Shown here: one piece after another, positions 47,700 to 56,867 of the stretch | How positions within the stretch are numbered: position 1 is the first letter of the stretch | How the letters are laid out: each line of letters starts with the position of its first letter | NCBI RefSeq assembly: GCF_002149035.1 | Contig: NZ_NGFP01000003.1 | Span: forward strand, 301-64,300 | Direction: 5' to 3' | DNA length: 64,000 nt | DNA from: Streptosporangium minutum | Lineage (GTDB): Bacteria; Actinomycetota; Actinomycetes; Streptosporangiales; Streptosporangiaceae | Translations under genes and position numbers: made by a program | Notes under the pieces: model-generated | Told to the model about the DNA's origin: nothing | Databases searched by the model: none | Seen by the model: only the letters and a program-made list of their open reading frames with translations

Positions 47700-48065
47700 T
47701 CACTTCTTCGGCGAGTCCTGGTCTTCGTGCGGCTTCACGGTGTCCACCACATTGTCGTCCACGACGTCGACGCTCTTGACATCTTCCTCGTGCTCGACGT
47801 CGTCGACCGGGGTCAGCACACGGCCGATCGCGGCCTTGACCCAGCGGGTCTCGACACCGGGAGCGATCTCCAGGATCACGTCGTCGGCGTCGATCGCCAC
47901 CACGGTCGCGAAAAGCCCCGTCGTGGTCATGATGCGGGTTCCGGAGGTCAGGGAGTTCTGCATCTGAGCCTGCTCCTGCTGCCGCTTGCGCTGCGGCCGG
48001 ATAAGCAGGAAGTAGAACACCACGACCATCAGAGCGATCATGATAAGGCTTGAATAGTCGCCCAT
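47700..48065 (-). CDS. yajC: preprotein translocase subunit YajC
   Basis: 121 residues with a single N-terminal helix (about 5-22, SSLIMIALMVVVFYFLLIRPQ), the YajC hallmark RPQRKRQQE, and a small soluble domain (GTRIMTTTGLFATVVAIDADDVILEIAPGV). An acidic tail rich in Asp and Val follows. ATG 48065 has AAGGAG upstream. First gene of the secDF group. Confidence 0.95.
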   Translation of the reverse strand: MGDYSSLIMIALMVVVFYFLLIRPQRKRQQEQAQMQNSLTSGTRIMTTTGLFATVVAIDADDVILEIAPGVETRWVKAAIGRVLTPVDDVEHEEDVKSVDVVDDNVVDTVKPHEDQDSPKK

Positions 48066-48230
48066 AGGGCCGCTCCTTAGGCTTAAGAATGACCGGCCTG
48101 GGGCCGGACGTCGTATGCGGCCACGCCGCTCAGCACGTCAGCCTACACAGCCAGCCAAGCCACGGAGTTTAGGCGAGCTGTTAGAGCGCGGCAACGAAGT
48201 CACGGACAGGCGCGCAGGGAAGTTCCCATT

Positions 48231-48260
48231 TCGATACCGTTGTCACCGATCTGTGATCAA
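48231..48260 (-). promoter_or_regulatory. possible yajC-secDF promoter
   Basis: Minus-strand TTGATC (48260-48255), 18 bp, TATCGA (48236-48231). It would give a leader of about 160 bases before yajC. The rest of 48066-48291 shows no gene. Confidence 0.4.
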
Positions 48261-48291
48261 CTCTGTACGGTTTCCCCATCAAAACCCAACG

Positions 48292-49350
48292 TCAGACCTG
48301 CCCCAGATCATCCTCAAGATCGACGAGCATCGAGGCGCCGAACGCGTCCGGCGGCGGCGTCAGCCCCAGGTGGACCCAGGCCGCGGCGGTGGCGACCCGG
48401 CCCCGGGGGGTGCGCGCCAGCAGGCCCTGGCGGACCAGGAACGGCTCCGCGACCACCTCGACCGTCTCCGGCTCCTCCCCCACCGCGACCGCCAGTGTGG
48501 AAAGACCCACCGGGCCGCCGCCGAACTTCCGCAGAAGCGCCCCGAGCACCGCCCGGTCCAGCCGGTCCAGCCCCTCGGCGTCCACCTCGTAGAGGTTCAG
48601 CGCCGCCGAGGCGACGTCCCGGGTGACCACCCCGCCGGCCCGCACCTCGGCGAAGTCGCGGACCCGGCGCAGCAGCCGGTTGGCGATACGGGGCGTGCCC
48701 CGCGACCGTCCGGCGATCTCGTGCGCCGCGTCGCCGGGGAGCTGCAGGCCCAGCAGCCGTGAGGAGCGGTGCAACACCTGCTCCAGCTCGGCCACATCGT
48801 AGAACTCCATGTGCGCGACGAAACCGAAGCGGTCGCGCAGCGGCGCGGGCAGCAGCCCGGCCCGCGTGGTGGCTCCGACCAGGGTGAACGGCGCGACCTC
48901 CAGCGGGATCGCGGTCGCCCCTGGCCCCTTGCCCACCACGATGTCGACGCGGAAGTCCTCCATCGCGAGATAGAGCATCTCCTCCGCCGGACGGGCCATC
49001 CGGTGGATCTCGTCGATGAAGAGGACCTCTCCCTCCGAGAGGGTCGACAGGATCGCCGCGAGGTCACCGGCCCGCTCCAGCGCGGGCCCGGAGGTGATCC
49101 GGAGCGGCACGGAGAGCTCCGTTGCGATGATCATGGAGAGGGTCGTCTTGCCCAGCCCGGGCCCACCGCTCATCAGCACGTGGTCCGGCGGCCGGTTGCG
49201 CCGCAGCGCGCTCTGCAGCACCAGTGACAGCTGCTCGCGCACCCGCGCCTGGCCGATGAACTCGTCCAGCCGCTTGGGCCGCAGCGCCGCCTCGATCAGC
49301 CGCTCGTCGCCCTCGGCGTCCGGCGCCACCAGATCCCGATCGAAGCTCAC
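48292..49350 (-). CDS. ruvB: Holliday junction branch migration ATPase RuvB
   Basis: Hexameric AAA+ motor of branch migration, 352 residues. Walker [11 protein letters not shown], Walker [10 protein letters not shown], sensor 1 VGATTRAG and the arginine finger region APLRDRFGF are intact; the C-terminal winged helix contains the [18 protein letters not shown] region. GTG 49350 follows AAGGTGG. Unlike the usual tight ruvAB, it is 172 bp after ruvA. Confidence 0.97.
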   Translation of the reverse strand: MSFDRDLVAPDAEGDERLIEAALRPKRLDEFIGQARVREQLSLVLQSALRRNRPPDHVLMSGGPGLGKTTLSMIIATELSVPLRITSGPALERAGDLAAILSTLSEGEVLFIDEIHRMARPAEEMLYLAMEDFRVDIVVGKGPGATAIPLEVAPFTLVGATTRAGLLPAPLRDRFGFVAHMEFYDVAELEQVLHRSSRLLGLQLPGDAAHEIAGRSRGTPRIANRLLRRVRDFAEVRAGGVVTRDVASAALNLYEVDAEGLDRLDRAVLGALLRKFGGGPVGLSTLAVAVGEEPETVEVVAEPFLVRQGLLARTPRGRVATAAAWVHLGLTPPPDAFGASMLVDLEDDLGQV

Positions 49351-49450
49351 GCCGGTCCACCTTCACTCACGCGGGTCCTCCCCGCCTCACCTGACCCGCC
49401 CCGGCCGCCTCGGCCCAGGAGGGCGTTCCCCGTCCCGCCCTGCCGGTCCC

Positions 49451-49476
49451 GGCCGTCCAGACCCGGGCGGACGGCC
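49451..49476 (-). terminator. hairpin in the ruvA-ruvB spacer
   Basis: GGCCGTCC (49451-49458) pairs with GGACGGCC (49469-49476). A second smaller hairpin (TCCCGC with GCGGGA) lies nearer ruvA. They could weaken read-through into ruvB; no T-run follows. Confidence 0.4.
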
Positions 49477-49522
49477 TCCATCCCGCCGCGTCCCTGCGGG
49501 ATCCGCATCGCAGACCCCGTCC

Positions 49523-50143
49523 TCACCGCACACTCAGGGCGCGGAGCGCGGCCTTGAGCAACACCGCCACCTGCGGGGAGCGGCCCTCCGCCACCTCGGC
49601 GTCGGCCTGGGGGGCGACGGCCGCCACGGCCTCGTCGGCGTCCCGGGCCGAGTAGCCGAGGCCCACCAGTCCGGAGTGCACCTGGTCCCGCCAGGCGGGC
49701 GCGGCCGTAGCGCCGTTGAGGACGGCGTTGACGGCCTGATCGGGCGTGCCGAGCTTGTCCTTGAGATCGACGATGATCCGCTGGGCCCCCTTGGGGCCCA
49801 CCCCGGGAACCCTGGTCAGCGCCTTGACGTCGGCGCTCGCCACGGCCGTCCGGAGCGCGTTGGGGGTGTGGACGGCCAGCATCGCCAGAGCGACCTTGGG
49901 GCCGACCCCGTTGGCCGTCTGCAGCATCTCGAACACGCCGCGCTCGTCGTCGCTCCCGAAGCCGAACAGCGTCAGCGACTCCTCCCGGACCACCAGCGAG
50001 GTGGCCAGCCGGGCCTCCTCGCCCACCCTGAGCGTGGCCAGCGTGCCCGGCGTGCAGTGGACCAGCATGCCCACCCCGCCGACCTCGACCACCGCACCGT
50101 CGGGCGCGATCGCGGCCACCCGTCCCCGCACCGAGGCGATCAC
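49523..50143 (-). CDS. ruvA: Holliday junction DNA-binding subunit RuvA
   Basis: About 206 residues. N-terminal OB fold ([25 protein letters not shown]), the helix-hairpin-helix region ([13 protein letters not shown] and [20 protein letters not shown]) and a C-terminal RuvB-contacting domain ([19 protein letters not shown]). GTG 50143 overlaps the ruvC stop by 4 bp. Confidence 0.96.
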   Translation of the reverse strand: MIASVRGRVAAIAPDGAVVEVGGVGMLVHCTPGTLATLRVGEEARLATSLVVREESLTLFGFGSDDERGVFEMLQTANGVGPKVALAMLAVHTPNALRTAVASADVKALTRVPGVGPKGAQRIIVDLKDKLGTPDQAVNAVLNGATAAPAWRDQVHSGLVGLGYSARDADEAVAAVAPQADAEVAEGRSPQVAVLLKAALRALSVR

Positions 50144-50742
50144 TGCGTGGTTCCTCTCGAATATCCGGCCCGGCCCCGCCCCCGGAAATAGGCGGCGGCG
50201 GTCGTCCCCGGCCCGGTCTTGGTCCTGGCCACGGCCTCGGCCAGCCGGTTCTGCGCCCCGCCCCGCCACACGTGGCAGATCGCGAGCGCCAGCGCGTCGG
50301 CGGCGTCGGCGGGCTTGGGCATCGCGTCCAGCCGCAGCAGCCGGGTCACCATCGTCCCCACCTGCTGCTTGTCGGCCGTGCCGCTGCCGGTGATCGCTGC
50401 CTTGACCTCGGACGGCGTGTGCAGGGCCACCGGCAGTCCCCGGCGGGAGGCGCACAGGATCGCCACGGCGGACGCCTGCGCGGTGCCCATCACGGTCCTG
50501 AGGTTGTGCTGGGCGAAGACCCGCTCTACAGCGACCGCGTCGGGCCGGATCTCGTCGAGCCACTGCTCGATACCCGCTTCGATCGCCACCAGCCTGGCCC
50601 CGATCTCGTCGTCGGCCGGAGTCCTGACGACTCCGACCTTGACGAGGTTGAGCGGCGCTCCGGGCCGTCCCTCGACCGCCCCGAGCCCGCACCGGGTCAG
50701 CCCCGGATCGACCCCCATCACCCGCAGCTCGGGCAACCGCAC
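50140..50742 (-). CDS. ruvC: crossover junction endodeoxyribonuclease RuvC
   Basis: Holliday-junction resolvase of the RNase H fold, about 200 residues. The catalytic acidic residues are visible in [22 protein letters not shown], and [15 protein letters not shown] 50742 is preferred because GGAGG is seven bases away; the GTG two codons earlier is only one base from it. A 25-residue Arg/Gly/Thr tail follows the core. Confidence 0.95.
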   Translation of the reverse strand: MRLPELRVMGVDPGLTRCGLGAVEGRPGAPLNLVKVGVVRTPADDEIGARLVAIEAGIEQWLDEIRPDAVAVERVFAQHNLRTVMGTAQASAVAILCASRRGLPVALHTPSEVKAAITGSGTADKQQVGTMVTRLLRLDAMPKPADAADALALAICHVWRGGAQNRLAEAVARTKTGPGTTAAAYFRGRGRAGYSRGTTQ

Positions 50743-50827
50743 CGACACGCCTCCGCTCGCCGAACACCTGTTCGGTGCCCGACTCTACCGCGTGTGAGCG
50801 CACCGCGCACGGCTACCTCACCGCCGC

Positions 50828-51985
50828 TCAGAAGTAGTCGAGCATGTGGGCTCTGGCCTGGAAGGCGGCGTCGAGGGCGTCGTCTCCGTCCGCCGGGCCG
50901 GCGAGCAGGCCCGAGCGGCGCAGGGTGGCCGCCGGGACCCCGGCGAACAGTGCGGAGAAGCCTCCGGCGGTGAAGGTGGGGGTGGACTCCGGCAGGGTGC
51001 CGGCGGGCTCGGCCGTACCGGAGCCGCCGGAGACCGACAGGTGCCACGGACCGGAGTTCGCGGGGCGCTGGGGGTCGTCGACCCGGACGACGGCGTCGAG
51101 GGCGACGCCCGCCGGGAAGCCGCGTCCGGCGACGGCCGGGGCGAGGTCGACGACGCGGAACATCCAGCGGGTCTGGCCGACCTCGTCCCTGGGACGGTCC
51201 CCGATCAGCCAGAACACCGGGTCGTCGGGGGCGACGACCGCCCGGACCGACTTGGCGATGGAGGCCGACGAGCCGACCATGGCCCACAGCGCCCGCGCCG
51301 TGGCCTCCGAGCCCGCGACGAGGTTGGAGACCTCGATGTCGCCGCCCTGCCAGCGGTAGACCACGAAGCCGTCGTCGGCCAGGTAGAGGAAGTCGTCCTG
51401 CTCCTCCAGGCGCAGGCGCCAGCTTCTCTCGTCCCAGCAGACGGGGCCGGAGGCGCGGGTGGCGGCGTGGACACGGCCGAGGACGGCGACCACCTCGGCG
51501 GCGTCGGCGGGGCCCATCCGGCGGATCTCGACCTGTCCGGTGGTCCTGATCGCGCGCAGGGCCTCGGCCGGCAGGGTGGCCCGGTGCATGGCGCCGGCGT
51601 GCTCCCAGCCGAGCGACCGGTAGATGTGGGTGGTGGCCGGGTAGAGCGCCGAGACCGGATGGCCCAGCTCCGCGCAGCGGTCGACGGTGGCCCGCATCAG
51701 CGTCCGGCCGACGCCGCGTCCGCGCTCCTCGGGGGCGACGGTCACCGACGCGACGCCGCCCATGGAGATCGGCCTGCCATGCCACCACTGGGTGAAGTCG
51801 TTGACCCGGCTGGTCGCGACCAGCCGGGAGCCGTCGACGATCCCGAGGTATCTCCCCTCTTCGAGCATCGGGGTGACCAGCTTGCGCCAGGTCTCCAGAT
51901 CCCCTCCCGAGATGGGCCCGAAGGCGCGCTTGCGGTTGTCCAGCACCGCGTCGAGGTCGTCGGCGGTCAGATCACGTAGCTCCAC
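50828..51985 (-). CDS. Eis-like N-acetyltransferase
   Basis: 385 residues with the tripartite layout of the Eis (enhanced intracellular survival) family: an N-terminal GNAT domain (VASVTVAPEERGRGVGRTLM binds acetyl-CoA), a second degenerate GNAT domain, and a C-terminal sterol-carrier-protein-like domain ending HMLDYF, where the terminal carboxylate is used in catalysis in known members. Eis proteins acetylate aminoglycosides or proteins at multiple sites; activity here is inferred. GTG 51985 follows GGGGGC. No link to the neighbours is evident. Confidence 0.88.
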   Translation of the reverse strand: MELRDLTADDLDAVLDNRKRAFGPISGGDLETWRKLVTPMLEEGRYLGIVDGSRLVATSRVNDFTQWWHGRPISMGGVASVTVAPEERGRGVGRTLMRATVDRCAELGHPVSALYPATTHIYRSLGWEHAGAMHRATLPAEALRAIRTTGQVEIRRMGPADAAEVVAVLGRVHAATRASGPVCWDERSWRLRLEEQDDFLYLADDGFVVYRWQGGDIEVSNLVAGSEATARALWAMVGSSASIAKSVRAVVAPDDPVFWLIGDRPRDEVGQTRWMFRVVDLAPAVAGRGFPAGVALDAVVRVDDPQRPANSGPWHLSVSGGSGTAEPAGTLPESTPTFTAGGFSALFAGVPAATLRRSGLLAGPADGDDALDAAFQARAHMLDYF

Positions 51986-52032
51986 AAGCCCCCAACCTAG
52001 GCAGGGCGGGTCCGGAAAGGCGAATCGATCCC

Positions 52033-53307
52033 CTACAGGTGGCGGGCGGCGGGCTCGGTCCCCGCGTCCCCCGCCCTGTCGCGCAGGCGGTCCAGCCGCG
52101 ACATGATCGGCGTCGCGGTGACCCCGTGCAGGACCAGGGAGACCAGCACGGTGAAGGCGACCACCGCCCAGAGCTCCTCGGCCGGCACGCCGAAGTCGGC
52201 GTGGCCGAGGGCGTAGGCGAGGTAGAACAGCGAGCCGATGCCGCGGATGCCGAAGAAGGCCGTCACGCCGCGCTCGCGCGGCCCCGCCCGCCCGCCGAGC
52301 TGGGCGACCCAGCCGGTCAGCGGCCGGATGACCAGCAGCAGGAGCAGGCTGACGGCCGCGCCCCGCCAGGTGAGGGCGGCCAGGCCGCCGACCGCCACGA
52401 AGCCGCCGAGCAGCAGGATCAACCAGGCGGTGAACAGCCGCTCGATCTGCTCGATGAAGCCGTGCAGCACGCCGTTGTACCCGTGGGTGCGCTCGGCGGC
52501 CCTGATGGTGCACGCGGTCACGAACACCGCGATGAAGCCGTATCCGTGCACCAGCTCGGTGAGGCCGTACGCCAGGAACGTCGCGGCCAGCGCGACGAAG
52601 CCGTCCCTGTGCTCGGCGAGCCGCAGGTCGGACACCTGTGCGCGGAAGAACAGCCGGCCCAGCAGCTTTCCGGCCAGCAGGCCGCAGAGCAGTCCCGCCC
52701 CGCATCTGTAGAGCAGGTCCACCAGGACCCACTCGCCGGCCCATCCGGAGCCGCCGGCGGCCGCCATCGCGATGGCGGCGAACACCAGGGGGAAGGCCAG
52801 GCCGTCGTTGAGCCCCGCCTCGGAGGTGAGGGTGAAGCGGACCTCGTCGTCGGCCTTCTCGGAGTCGACGGGCTCGCCGACCTGCACGTCGGAGGCGAGC
52901 ACCGGGTCGGTCGGGGCGAGCACCGCGCCCAGCAGCAGCGCCGCGGCCGGGGGCCAGTCCAGCAGGAGGCAGGCGGCGCCGGCCACTCCTACGACGGTCA
53001 GCGGGAGCGTCCATCCCAGCAGGCGCCAGGTGGAGGCCCAGGCGCGCGGCCCGAAGCGCCGGTTGATCGCGAGCCCGGCGCCCATGAGCGAGATCAGCAC
53101 GCAGATCTCGGTGGCGTGCTCGACCAGGGCGCGATGGGCCACGGGGTCGGGCGTGGGCAGGTCCAGCGGCAGGAGGTAGAGCAGGATCCCGCCGATCAGG
53201 CAGGCCAGCGGCAGCGAGAAGGGCCGCCGGTTGAGCAGCCGGGGCAGGACGGCCGCGAGCAGGGCTCCGGCGCCTGCCAGCGCGAAGATCAGATCAGGAT
53301 TCCCCAT
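52033..53307 (-). CDS. CPA1-family sodium/proton antiporter
   Basis: 424 residues with about 12 hydrophobic segments. APTDPVLASDVQVG and LTSEAGLNDGLAFPLVF are the conserved ion-binding stretches (Asp in SEAGLND) of NhaP-type exchangers, and GIRGIGSLFYLAYAL is the later conserved loop. The cytoplasmic tail is short. ATG 53307. Exports Na+ or K+ for protons at the cell membrane; ion choice is unclear. Confidence 0.93.
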   Translation of the reverse strand: MGNPDLIFALAGAGALLAAVLPRLLNRRPFSLPLACLIGGILLYLLPLDLPTPDPVAHRALVEHATEICVLISLMGAGLAINRRFGPRAWASTWRLLGWTLPLTVVGVAGAACLLLDWPPAAALLLGAVLAPTDPVLASDVQVGEPVDSEKADDEVRFTLTSEAGLNDGLAFPLVFAAIAMAAAGGSGWAGEWVLVDLLYRCGAGLLCGLLAGKLLGRLFFRAQVSDLRLAEHRDGFVALAATFLAYGLTELVHGYGFIAVFVTACTIRAAERTHGYNGVLHGFIEQIERLFTAWLILLLGGFVAVGGLAALTWRGAAVSLLLLLVIRPLTGWVAQLGGRAGPRERGVTAFFGIRGIGSLFYLAYALGHADFGVPAEELWAVVAFTVLVSLVLHGVTATPIMSRLDRLRDRAGDAGTEPAARHL

Positions 53308-53370
53308 CGTCCGCCTGGTCTGCCCCCACCTGGGGGGACAAACCTCACAGACAACTCGAAATGCTCATCA

Positions 53371-53424
53371 GACGGCGGAGCGCCCGCCTCCGCGGGGGGG
53401 GGAGACGGGCGCTCGGAGGCCGTC
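53371..53424 (-). terminator. yebC terminator
   Basis: A 9-bp stem (53378-53386 with 53406-53414) extended by GACGGC/GCCGTC (53371-53376 with 53419-53424). The hairpin begins within the yebC stop codon, so it should end the pdxT-yebC transcript before the antiporter gene. Confidence 0.6.
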
Positions 53425-54175
53425 ACGCGTCGAGCTTCTCCAGAACCTCGTCGGACACATCGAAGTTGGCCCAGACGTTCTGGACGTCGTCGCTGTCCTC
53501 AAGGGCGTCGATCAACCTGAAGACCTTGCGGGCGCCGTCCTCGTCGAGCGGGACGTTCATCGTCGGCAGGAAGCTGGACTCGGCCGAGTCGTAGTCGATC
53601 CCGGCCTCCTGCAGGGCCTTGCGGACCGGGACGAGGTCGGTGGCCTCGGAGACGACCTCGAACTGGTCTCCCAAATCGTTGACCTCCTCGGCGCCCGCGT
53701 CGAGGACCGCGGTCAGCACGTCGTCCTCGGACAGCTCACCCTTGGGGACGAGCACGACGCCCTTGCGGTTGAACATGTAGGACACCGAGCCGGGGTCGGC
53801 CAGGGAGCCGCCGTTGCGGGTCAGGGCGACGCGCACCTCGGAGGCCGCGCGGTTGCGGTTGTCGGTGAGGCACTCGATCAGCACCGCCACGCCGCCCGGG
53901 GCGTAGCCCTCGTACATGATGGTCTGCCAGTCGGCGCCGCCGGCCTCCAGACCGCCGCCGCGCTTGCGGGCGCGCTCGATGTTGTCGATCGGGACCGAGC
54001 TCTTGCGCGCCTTGGTGATGGCGTCGTACAGCGTCGGGTTACCGTCCGGGTCCGGGCCGCCGGTCCGGGCCGCGACCTCGATGTTCTTGATGAGCTTGGC
54101 GAACAGCTTGCCGCGCTTGGAGTCGAGCGCGGCCTTCTTGTGCTTCGTCGTCGCCCATTTGGAGTGGCCGGACAT
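53423..54175 (-). CDS. YebC/PmpR-family regulatory protein
   Basis: 250 residues. [22 protein letters not shown] is the invariant YebC start, with the conserved [19 protein letters not shown] in mid-protein. The family acts in translation of proline-rich stretches or as a DNA-binding regulator; literature assigns both. It lies three bases after pdxT and is likely co-transcribed, as in many actinobacteria, where ruvC usually follows; here the Eis-like gene and the antiporter intervene. Confidence 0.95.
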   Translation of the reverse strand: MSGHSKWATTKHKKAALDSKRGKLFAKLIKNIEVAARTGGPDPDGNPTLYDAITKARKSSVPIDNIERARKRGGGLEAGGADWQTIMYEGYAPGGVAVLIECLTDNRNRAASEVRVALTRNGGSLADPGSVSYMFNRKGVVLVPKGELSEDDVLTAVLDAGAEEVNDLGDQFEVVSEATDLVPVRKALQEAGIDYDSAESSFLPTMNVPLDEDGARKVFRLIDALEDSDDVQNVWANFDVSDEVLEKLDA

Positions 54176-54178
54176 CGC

Positions 54179-54769
54179 CTAGAGCTCCCTCACCATCTCA
54201 ACAAAGTATGAATGCACGCCGACATCCCCGGTAAGTTCTGGATGGAAGGACGTGGCGAGCAGCGGTCCTTGGCGGACCGCGACGATCCTATCCCCAGCTT
54301 CGGCCCGAGCCAGCACTTCGACGTCGGAACCGATGGATTCCACCCACGGGGCGCGGATGAAAACCGCGCGCAGCGGGCCACGACCGGCGAAATCGACGTC
54401 GGCCTCGAAGGAGTCGACCTGGCGGCCGAAGGCGTTGCGGCGGACCACCATGTCGATGCCGCCGATCGTCTGCTGGCCGTCGACGCCGCCCTCGATCCGG
54501 TCGGCCAGCATGATCATGCCGGCGCAGGAGCCGTAGGCCGGCATGCCGTTCTTGATCCTCAGCCTGAGCGGTTCGAGCAGGTCGAAGGTCTCGGCGAGCT
54601 TCCACATCGTGGTGGACTCCCCGCCGGGGATGACCAGGGCGTCGACCGCCTCCAGCTCACCGGGCCGCCGTACGGCTACCGCCTTGGCGCCCGCCGTCTC
54701 CAGGGAGCGCGCGTGTTCGCGCACGTCTCCCTGCAGAGCGAACACACCGATCGTCGGGGCGATGGTCAC
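54179..54769 (-). CDS. pdxT: pyridoxal 5'-phosphate synthase glutaminase subunit
   Basis: Supplies ammonia to PdxS. About 196 residues of the class I glutamine amidotransferase fold: [11 protein letters not shown], the nucleophile Cys82 in [11 protein letters not shown], and the His-Glu pair in [13 protein letters not shown] 54769 follows AAGGA at six bases. The partner gene pdxS is 2 kb away, separated by marR and MFS genes. Confidence 0.95.
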   Translation of the reverse strand: MTIAPTIGVFALQGDVREHARSLETAGAKAVAVRRPGELEAVDALVIPGGESTTMWKLAETFDLLEPLRLRIKNGMPAYGSCAGMIMLADRIEGGVDGQQTIGGIDMVVRRNAFGRQVDSFEADVDFAGRGPLRAVFIRAPWVESIGSDVEVLARAEAGDRIVAVRQGPLLATSFHPELTGDVGVHSYFVEMVREL

Positions 54770-54839
54770 CAGTGGTCCTTTCAAGGTGCTCGGAATGCCC
54801 TCTCAGCGTATGGCCACTGCGCAGGTCTCCCCAAACCGG

Positions 54840-56048
54840 TCAGGCGACCACGGGGGCGTCCTGGAAGGCGTGGTCGGCGTCGACGCGCTCCAGGCTCCGC
54901 ATGTGGTGGCGCCTGCCGTACAGGACGGCCATGCCCGCCAGGCAGCAGAGCGCGCCGAGGAGGTACGGCAGCGCGGGGGCGACGTCCTCCCCCAGCTTGG
55001 TGGCGATGTACGGCGCGAGGGCCCCGCCCATCCAGCGCACGAAGTTGTACCCGGCGGAGGCGACCGGCCGCGGCGCGTCGGAGACCTCCATGGCCGCCTC
55101 GGTGAACACGGTGTTGTTCAGGCCGATCGGGATGCCCGACAGGATGACGAAGACGACGATGCCGGCGTGGCCCGACAGCGCGATGCCGACCTGCAGGAGC
55201 GCCAGCACCGCCAGGGACAGGTGGAGCACCTTGACCGAGCCGAGCCGCCGTTGCAGGGCGGGGGCGGCGAAGACCGAGGCGAGCGCGACGCAGGCGCCCC
55301 ATCCGAAGAAGACCGCGCCGATGCCGTAGGGCGACATACCGAGGATGAAGGGGGTGAAGGCCAGGATCGTGAAGAAGGCGAAGTTGTAGAAGAACGCGGT
55401 GAAGGCGGTCGTCGACAGGCCGCCGTGGGCGAGGGCGCGGAGCGGGTCGCCCAGGCGGGTCTTCACGGCCGGCGTGGGGGTGGTCCTCAGCAGGGTGGCG
55501 ATGAGGACGAAGCCGACGGCCATGAGGGAGGCGGTGCCGAAGAAGGGCGCGCGCCAGTTCCAGTCGCCGAGAGCGGCGCCGACCAGCGGGCCCATGGAGA
55601 TGCCCAGGCCGAGGGCCGCCTCGTAGAGGATGATGGCGGACTCGGCGCCGCCGCTGGCCGCGCCGACGATGACGGCCAGGGCGGTGGCCACGAACAGGGC
55701 GTTGCCCAGGCCCCAGCCGGCCCGGAAGCCGATCAGCTCGCCGACGCTGCCGGAGGTTCCGGCCAGGGCAGCGAAGATCACGACCAGGGCCAGGCCGAGC
55801 AGCAGGGTGCGCTTGCCGCCGATCCGGCTGGAGACCCACCCGGTGACGAGCATGGCCACGGCGGTGACCAGGAAGTAGCTGGTGAACAGCAGGGAGACCT
55901 GGCTCGGGCCGGCGTGCAGCCCCTGGGCGATGGAGGGCAGGATCGGATCGACCAGGCCGATGCCCATGAAGGCGACGACCGCGGCGAACGCGGTGGCCCA
56001 GACGGACATCGGCTGGCGCAGGATGCTGCCGCCGCTCTGTGCTGACAT
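54840..56048 (-). CDS. MFS transporter, drug-efflux type
   Basis: About 402 residues with 12 hydrophobic segments. It begins QPMSVWATAFAAVVAFMGIGLVDPILPSIA, typical of 12-TM drug:H+ antiporters, and has a Gly-rich motif C-like GAALGLGISMGPLVGAALGD. Encoded downstream of a MarR regulator on the same strand (112 bp gap), so it is probably the regulated efflux pump. ATG 56048 follows AAGGAG. Substrate unknown. Confidence 0.92.
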   Translation of the reverse strand: MSAQSGGSILRQPMSVWATAFAAVVAFMGIGLVDPILPSIAQGLHAGPSQVSLLFTSYFLVTAVAMLVTGWVSSRIGGKRTLLLGLALVVIFAALAGTSGSVGELIGFRAGWGLGNALFVATALAVIVGAASGGAESAIILYEAALGLGISMGPLVGAALGDWNWRAPFFGTASLMAVGFVLIATLLRTTPTPAVKTRLGDPLRALAHGGLSTTAFTAFFYNFAFFTILAFTPFILGMSPYGIGAVFFGWGACVALASVFAAPALQRRLGSVKVLHLSLAVLALLQVGIALSGHAGIVVFVILSGIPIGLNNTVFTEAAMEVSDAPRPVASAGYNFVRWMGGALAPYIATKLGEDVAPALPYLLGALCCLAGMAVLYGRRHHMRSLERVDADHAFQDAPVVA

Positions 56049-56160
56049 GGGGGTGGACTCCTTCTCGGGCGGAGCCGGCACGGGGGCCGGGCCGTCCGAT
56101 CGTGCGGTTTTCTGCGGTGGTTCGCGGGACGCGGCCGGCGGCGGGAGCGGCGGCCGCGGG

Positions 56161-56577
56161 TCAGACGTCGCCGAGCTTGGCGAGGGCCGGGAGCGCGGCG
56201 CCGATCGCGGCGCGCTCCTCGGCTGTCAGCGCCTCCAGCTGCTCGGTCAGGTAGGCGACGCGGGCACGGCGGACGGCTACCAGGCGGGCGCGCCCCTCCT
56301 CGGTGAGCTCGACCGTGCGGACCCGGGCGTCGGACGGGTCGGTGCCGCGCGCCACCAGGCCGGGCTCCTCCAGCCGGTTGATCTGCACGGTCATGGTGGG
56401 CAGCTGGACGCCGTGCTCCTCGGCAAGCCCGGTCATCCGGCGGGGGCCGCTCTCCAGCGAGCCCAGCACGGCGTACTGCTGGCTGGTGATGGGCTGCCCG
56501 GCCGCCACGCGGCGCAGCAGCAGCACCAGGTGCCGCAGCTCCCTCGAAAGGCTCTGTGCCAGATCGTCCGTCGTCAT
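56161..56577 (-). CDS. MarR-family transcriptional regulator
   Basis: 138 residues of the winged-helix MarR fold: helix alpha1 ELRHLVLLLRRVAAG, SQQYAVLGSLESGP, RMTGLAEEHGVQLPTMTVQINRLEEPGLVARGTDPSDARVRTVELTEEG. ATG 56577 has no ribosome site; the operator and -10 region abut it, which suggests a leaderless mRNA. Likely represses itself and the MFS gene downstream. Confidence 0.95.
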   Translation of the reverse strand: MTTDDLAQSLSRELRHLVLLLRRVAAGQPITSQQYAVLGSLESGPRRMTGLAEEHGVQLPTMTVQINRLEEPGLVARGTDPSDARVRTVELTEEGRARLVAVRRARVAYLTEQLEALTAEERAAIGAALPALAKLGDV

Positions 56578-56579
56578 AG

Positions 56580-56606
56580 TTAGCCAGTCTAACTTAGTCT
56601 GACTAA
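56580..56606. promoter_or_regulatory. tandem MarR operator and promoter
   Basis: TTAGCCAGTCTAA (56580-56592) and the perfect palindrome TTAGTCTGACTAA (56594-56606) lie one base apart, directly before the marR ATG at 56577. On the minus strand TAGACT, about nine bases before the ATG, is a -10 candidate lying within the first site. Occupied sites would block the promoter. Confidence 0.7.
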
Positions 56607-56686
56607 CTATTATTCCGGACAGAGGGCGGTGCTCCGCCGGACGCCGCCCCGCAACGGTCAGGGACGCCCGTCACCGCTCCCGCCGC

Positions 56687-56716
56687 GATGCCGGCGACAG
56701 GGATGCCGGCGACAGG
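56687..56716. repeat. 15-bp tandem direct repeat
   Basis: GATGCCGGCGACAGG occurs twice in perfect tandem (56687-56701 and 56702-56716). The surrounding region 56611-56825 has no gene I can support; GGACGCCCGTCA also occurs twice (56662-56673 and 56766-56777). Confidence 0.8.
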
Positions 56717-56825
56717 GAACGTCGGGTGAGCCCGGGCGTGGGGGCCTCCCAGGACGATCGGGCACGGACGCCCGTCAGCCTCGCGGAGGATCATGGCGGC
56801 GGAGCGAACTCCGCCGGACACGAAA

Positions 56826-56856
56826 AAAGGCGACATCCTTCACGGATGTCGCCTTT
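56826..56856 (-). terminator. pdxS terminator
   Basis: A perfect 13-bp stem (56826-56838 with 56844-56856), 5-base loop and, on the minus strand, a run of six T. This is the best intrinsic terminator in the window. It blocks transcription from pdxS into the marR-MFS-pdxT side. Confidence 0.9.
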
Positions 56857-56867
56857 CCCGAAAATTC

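Noticed and set aside
56603-56836. 77-residue minus-strand frame between pdxS and marR
   Set aside because: Its start lies within the pdxS terminator, it contains the tandem repeat, and it resembles no family.
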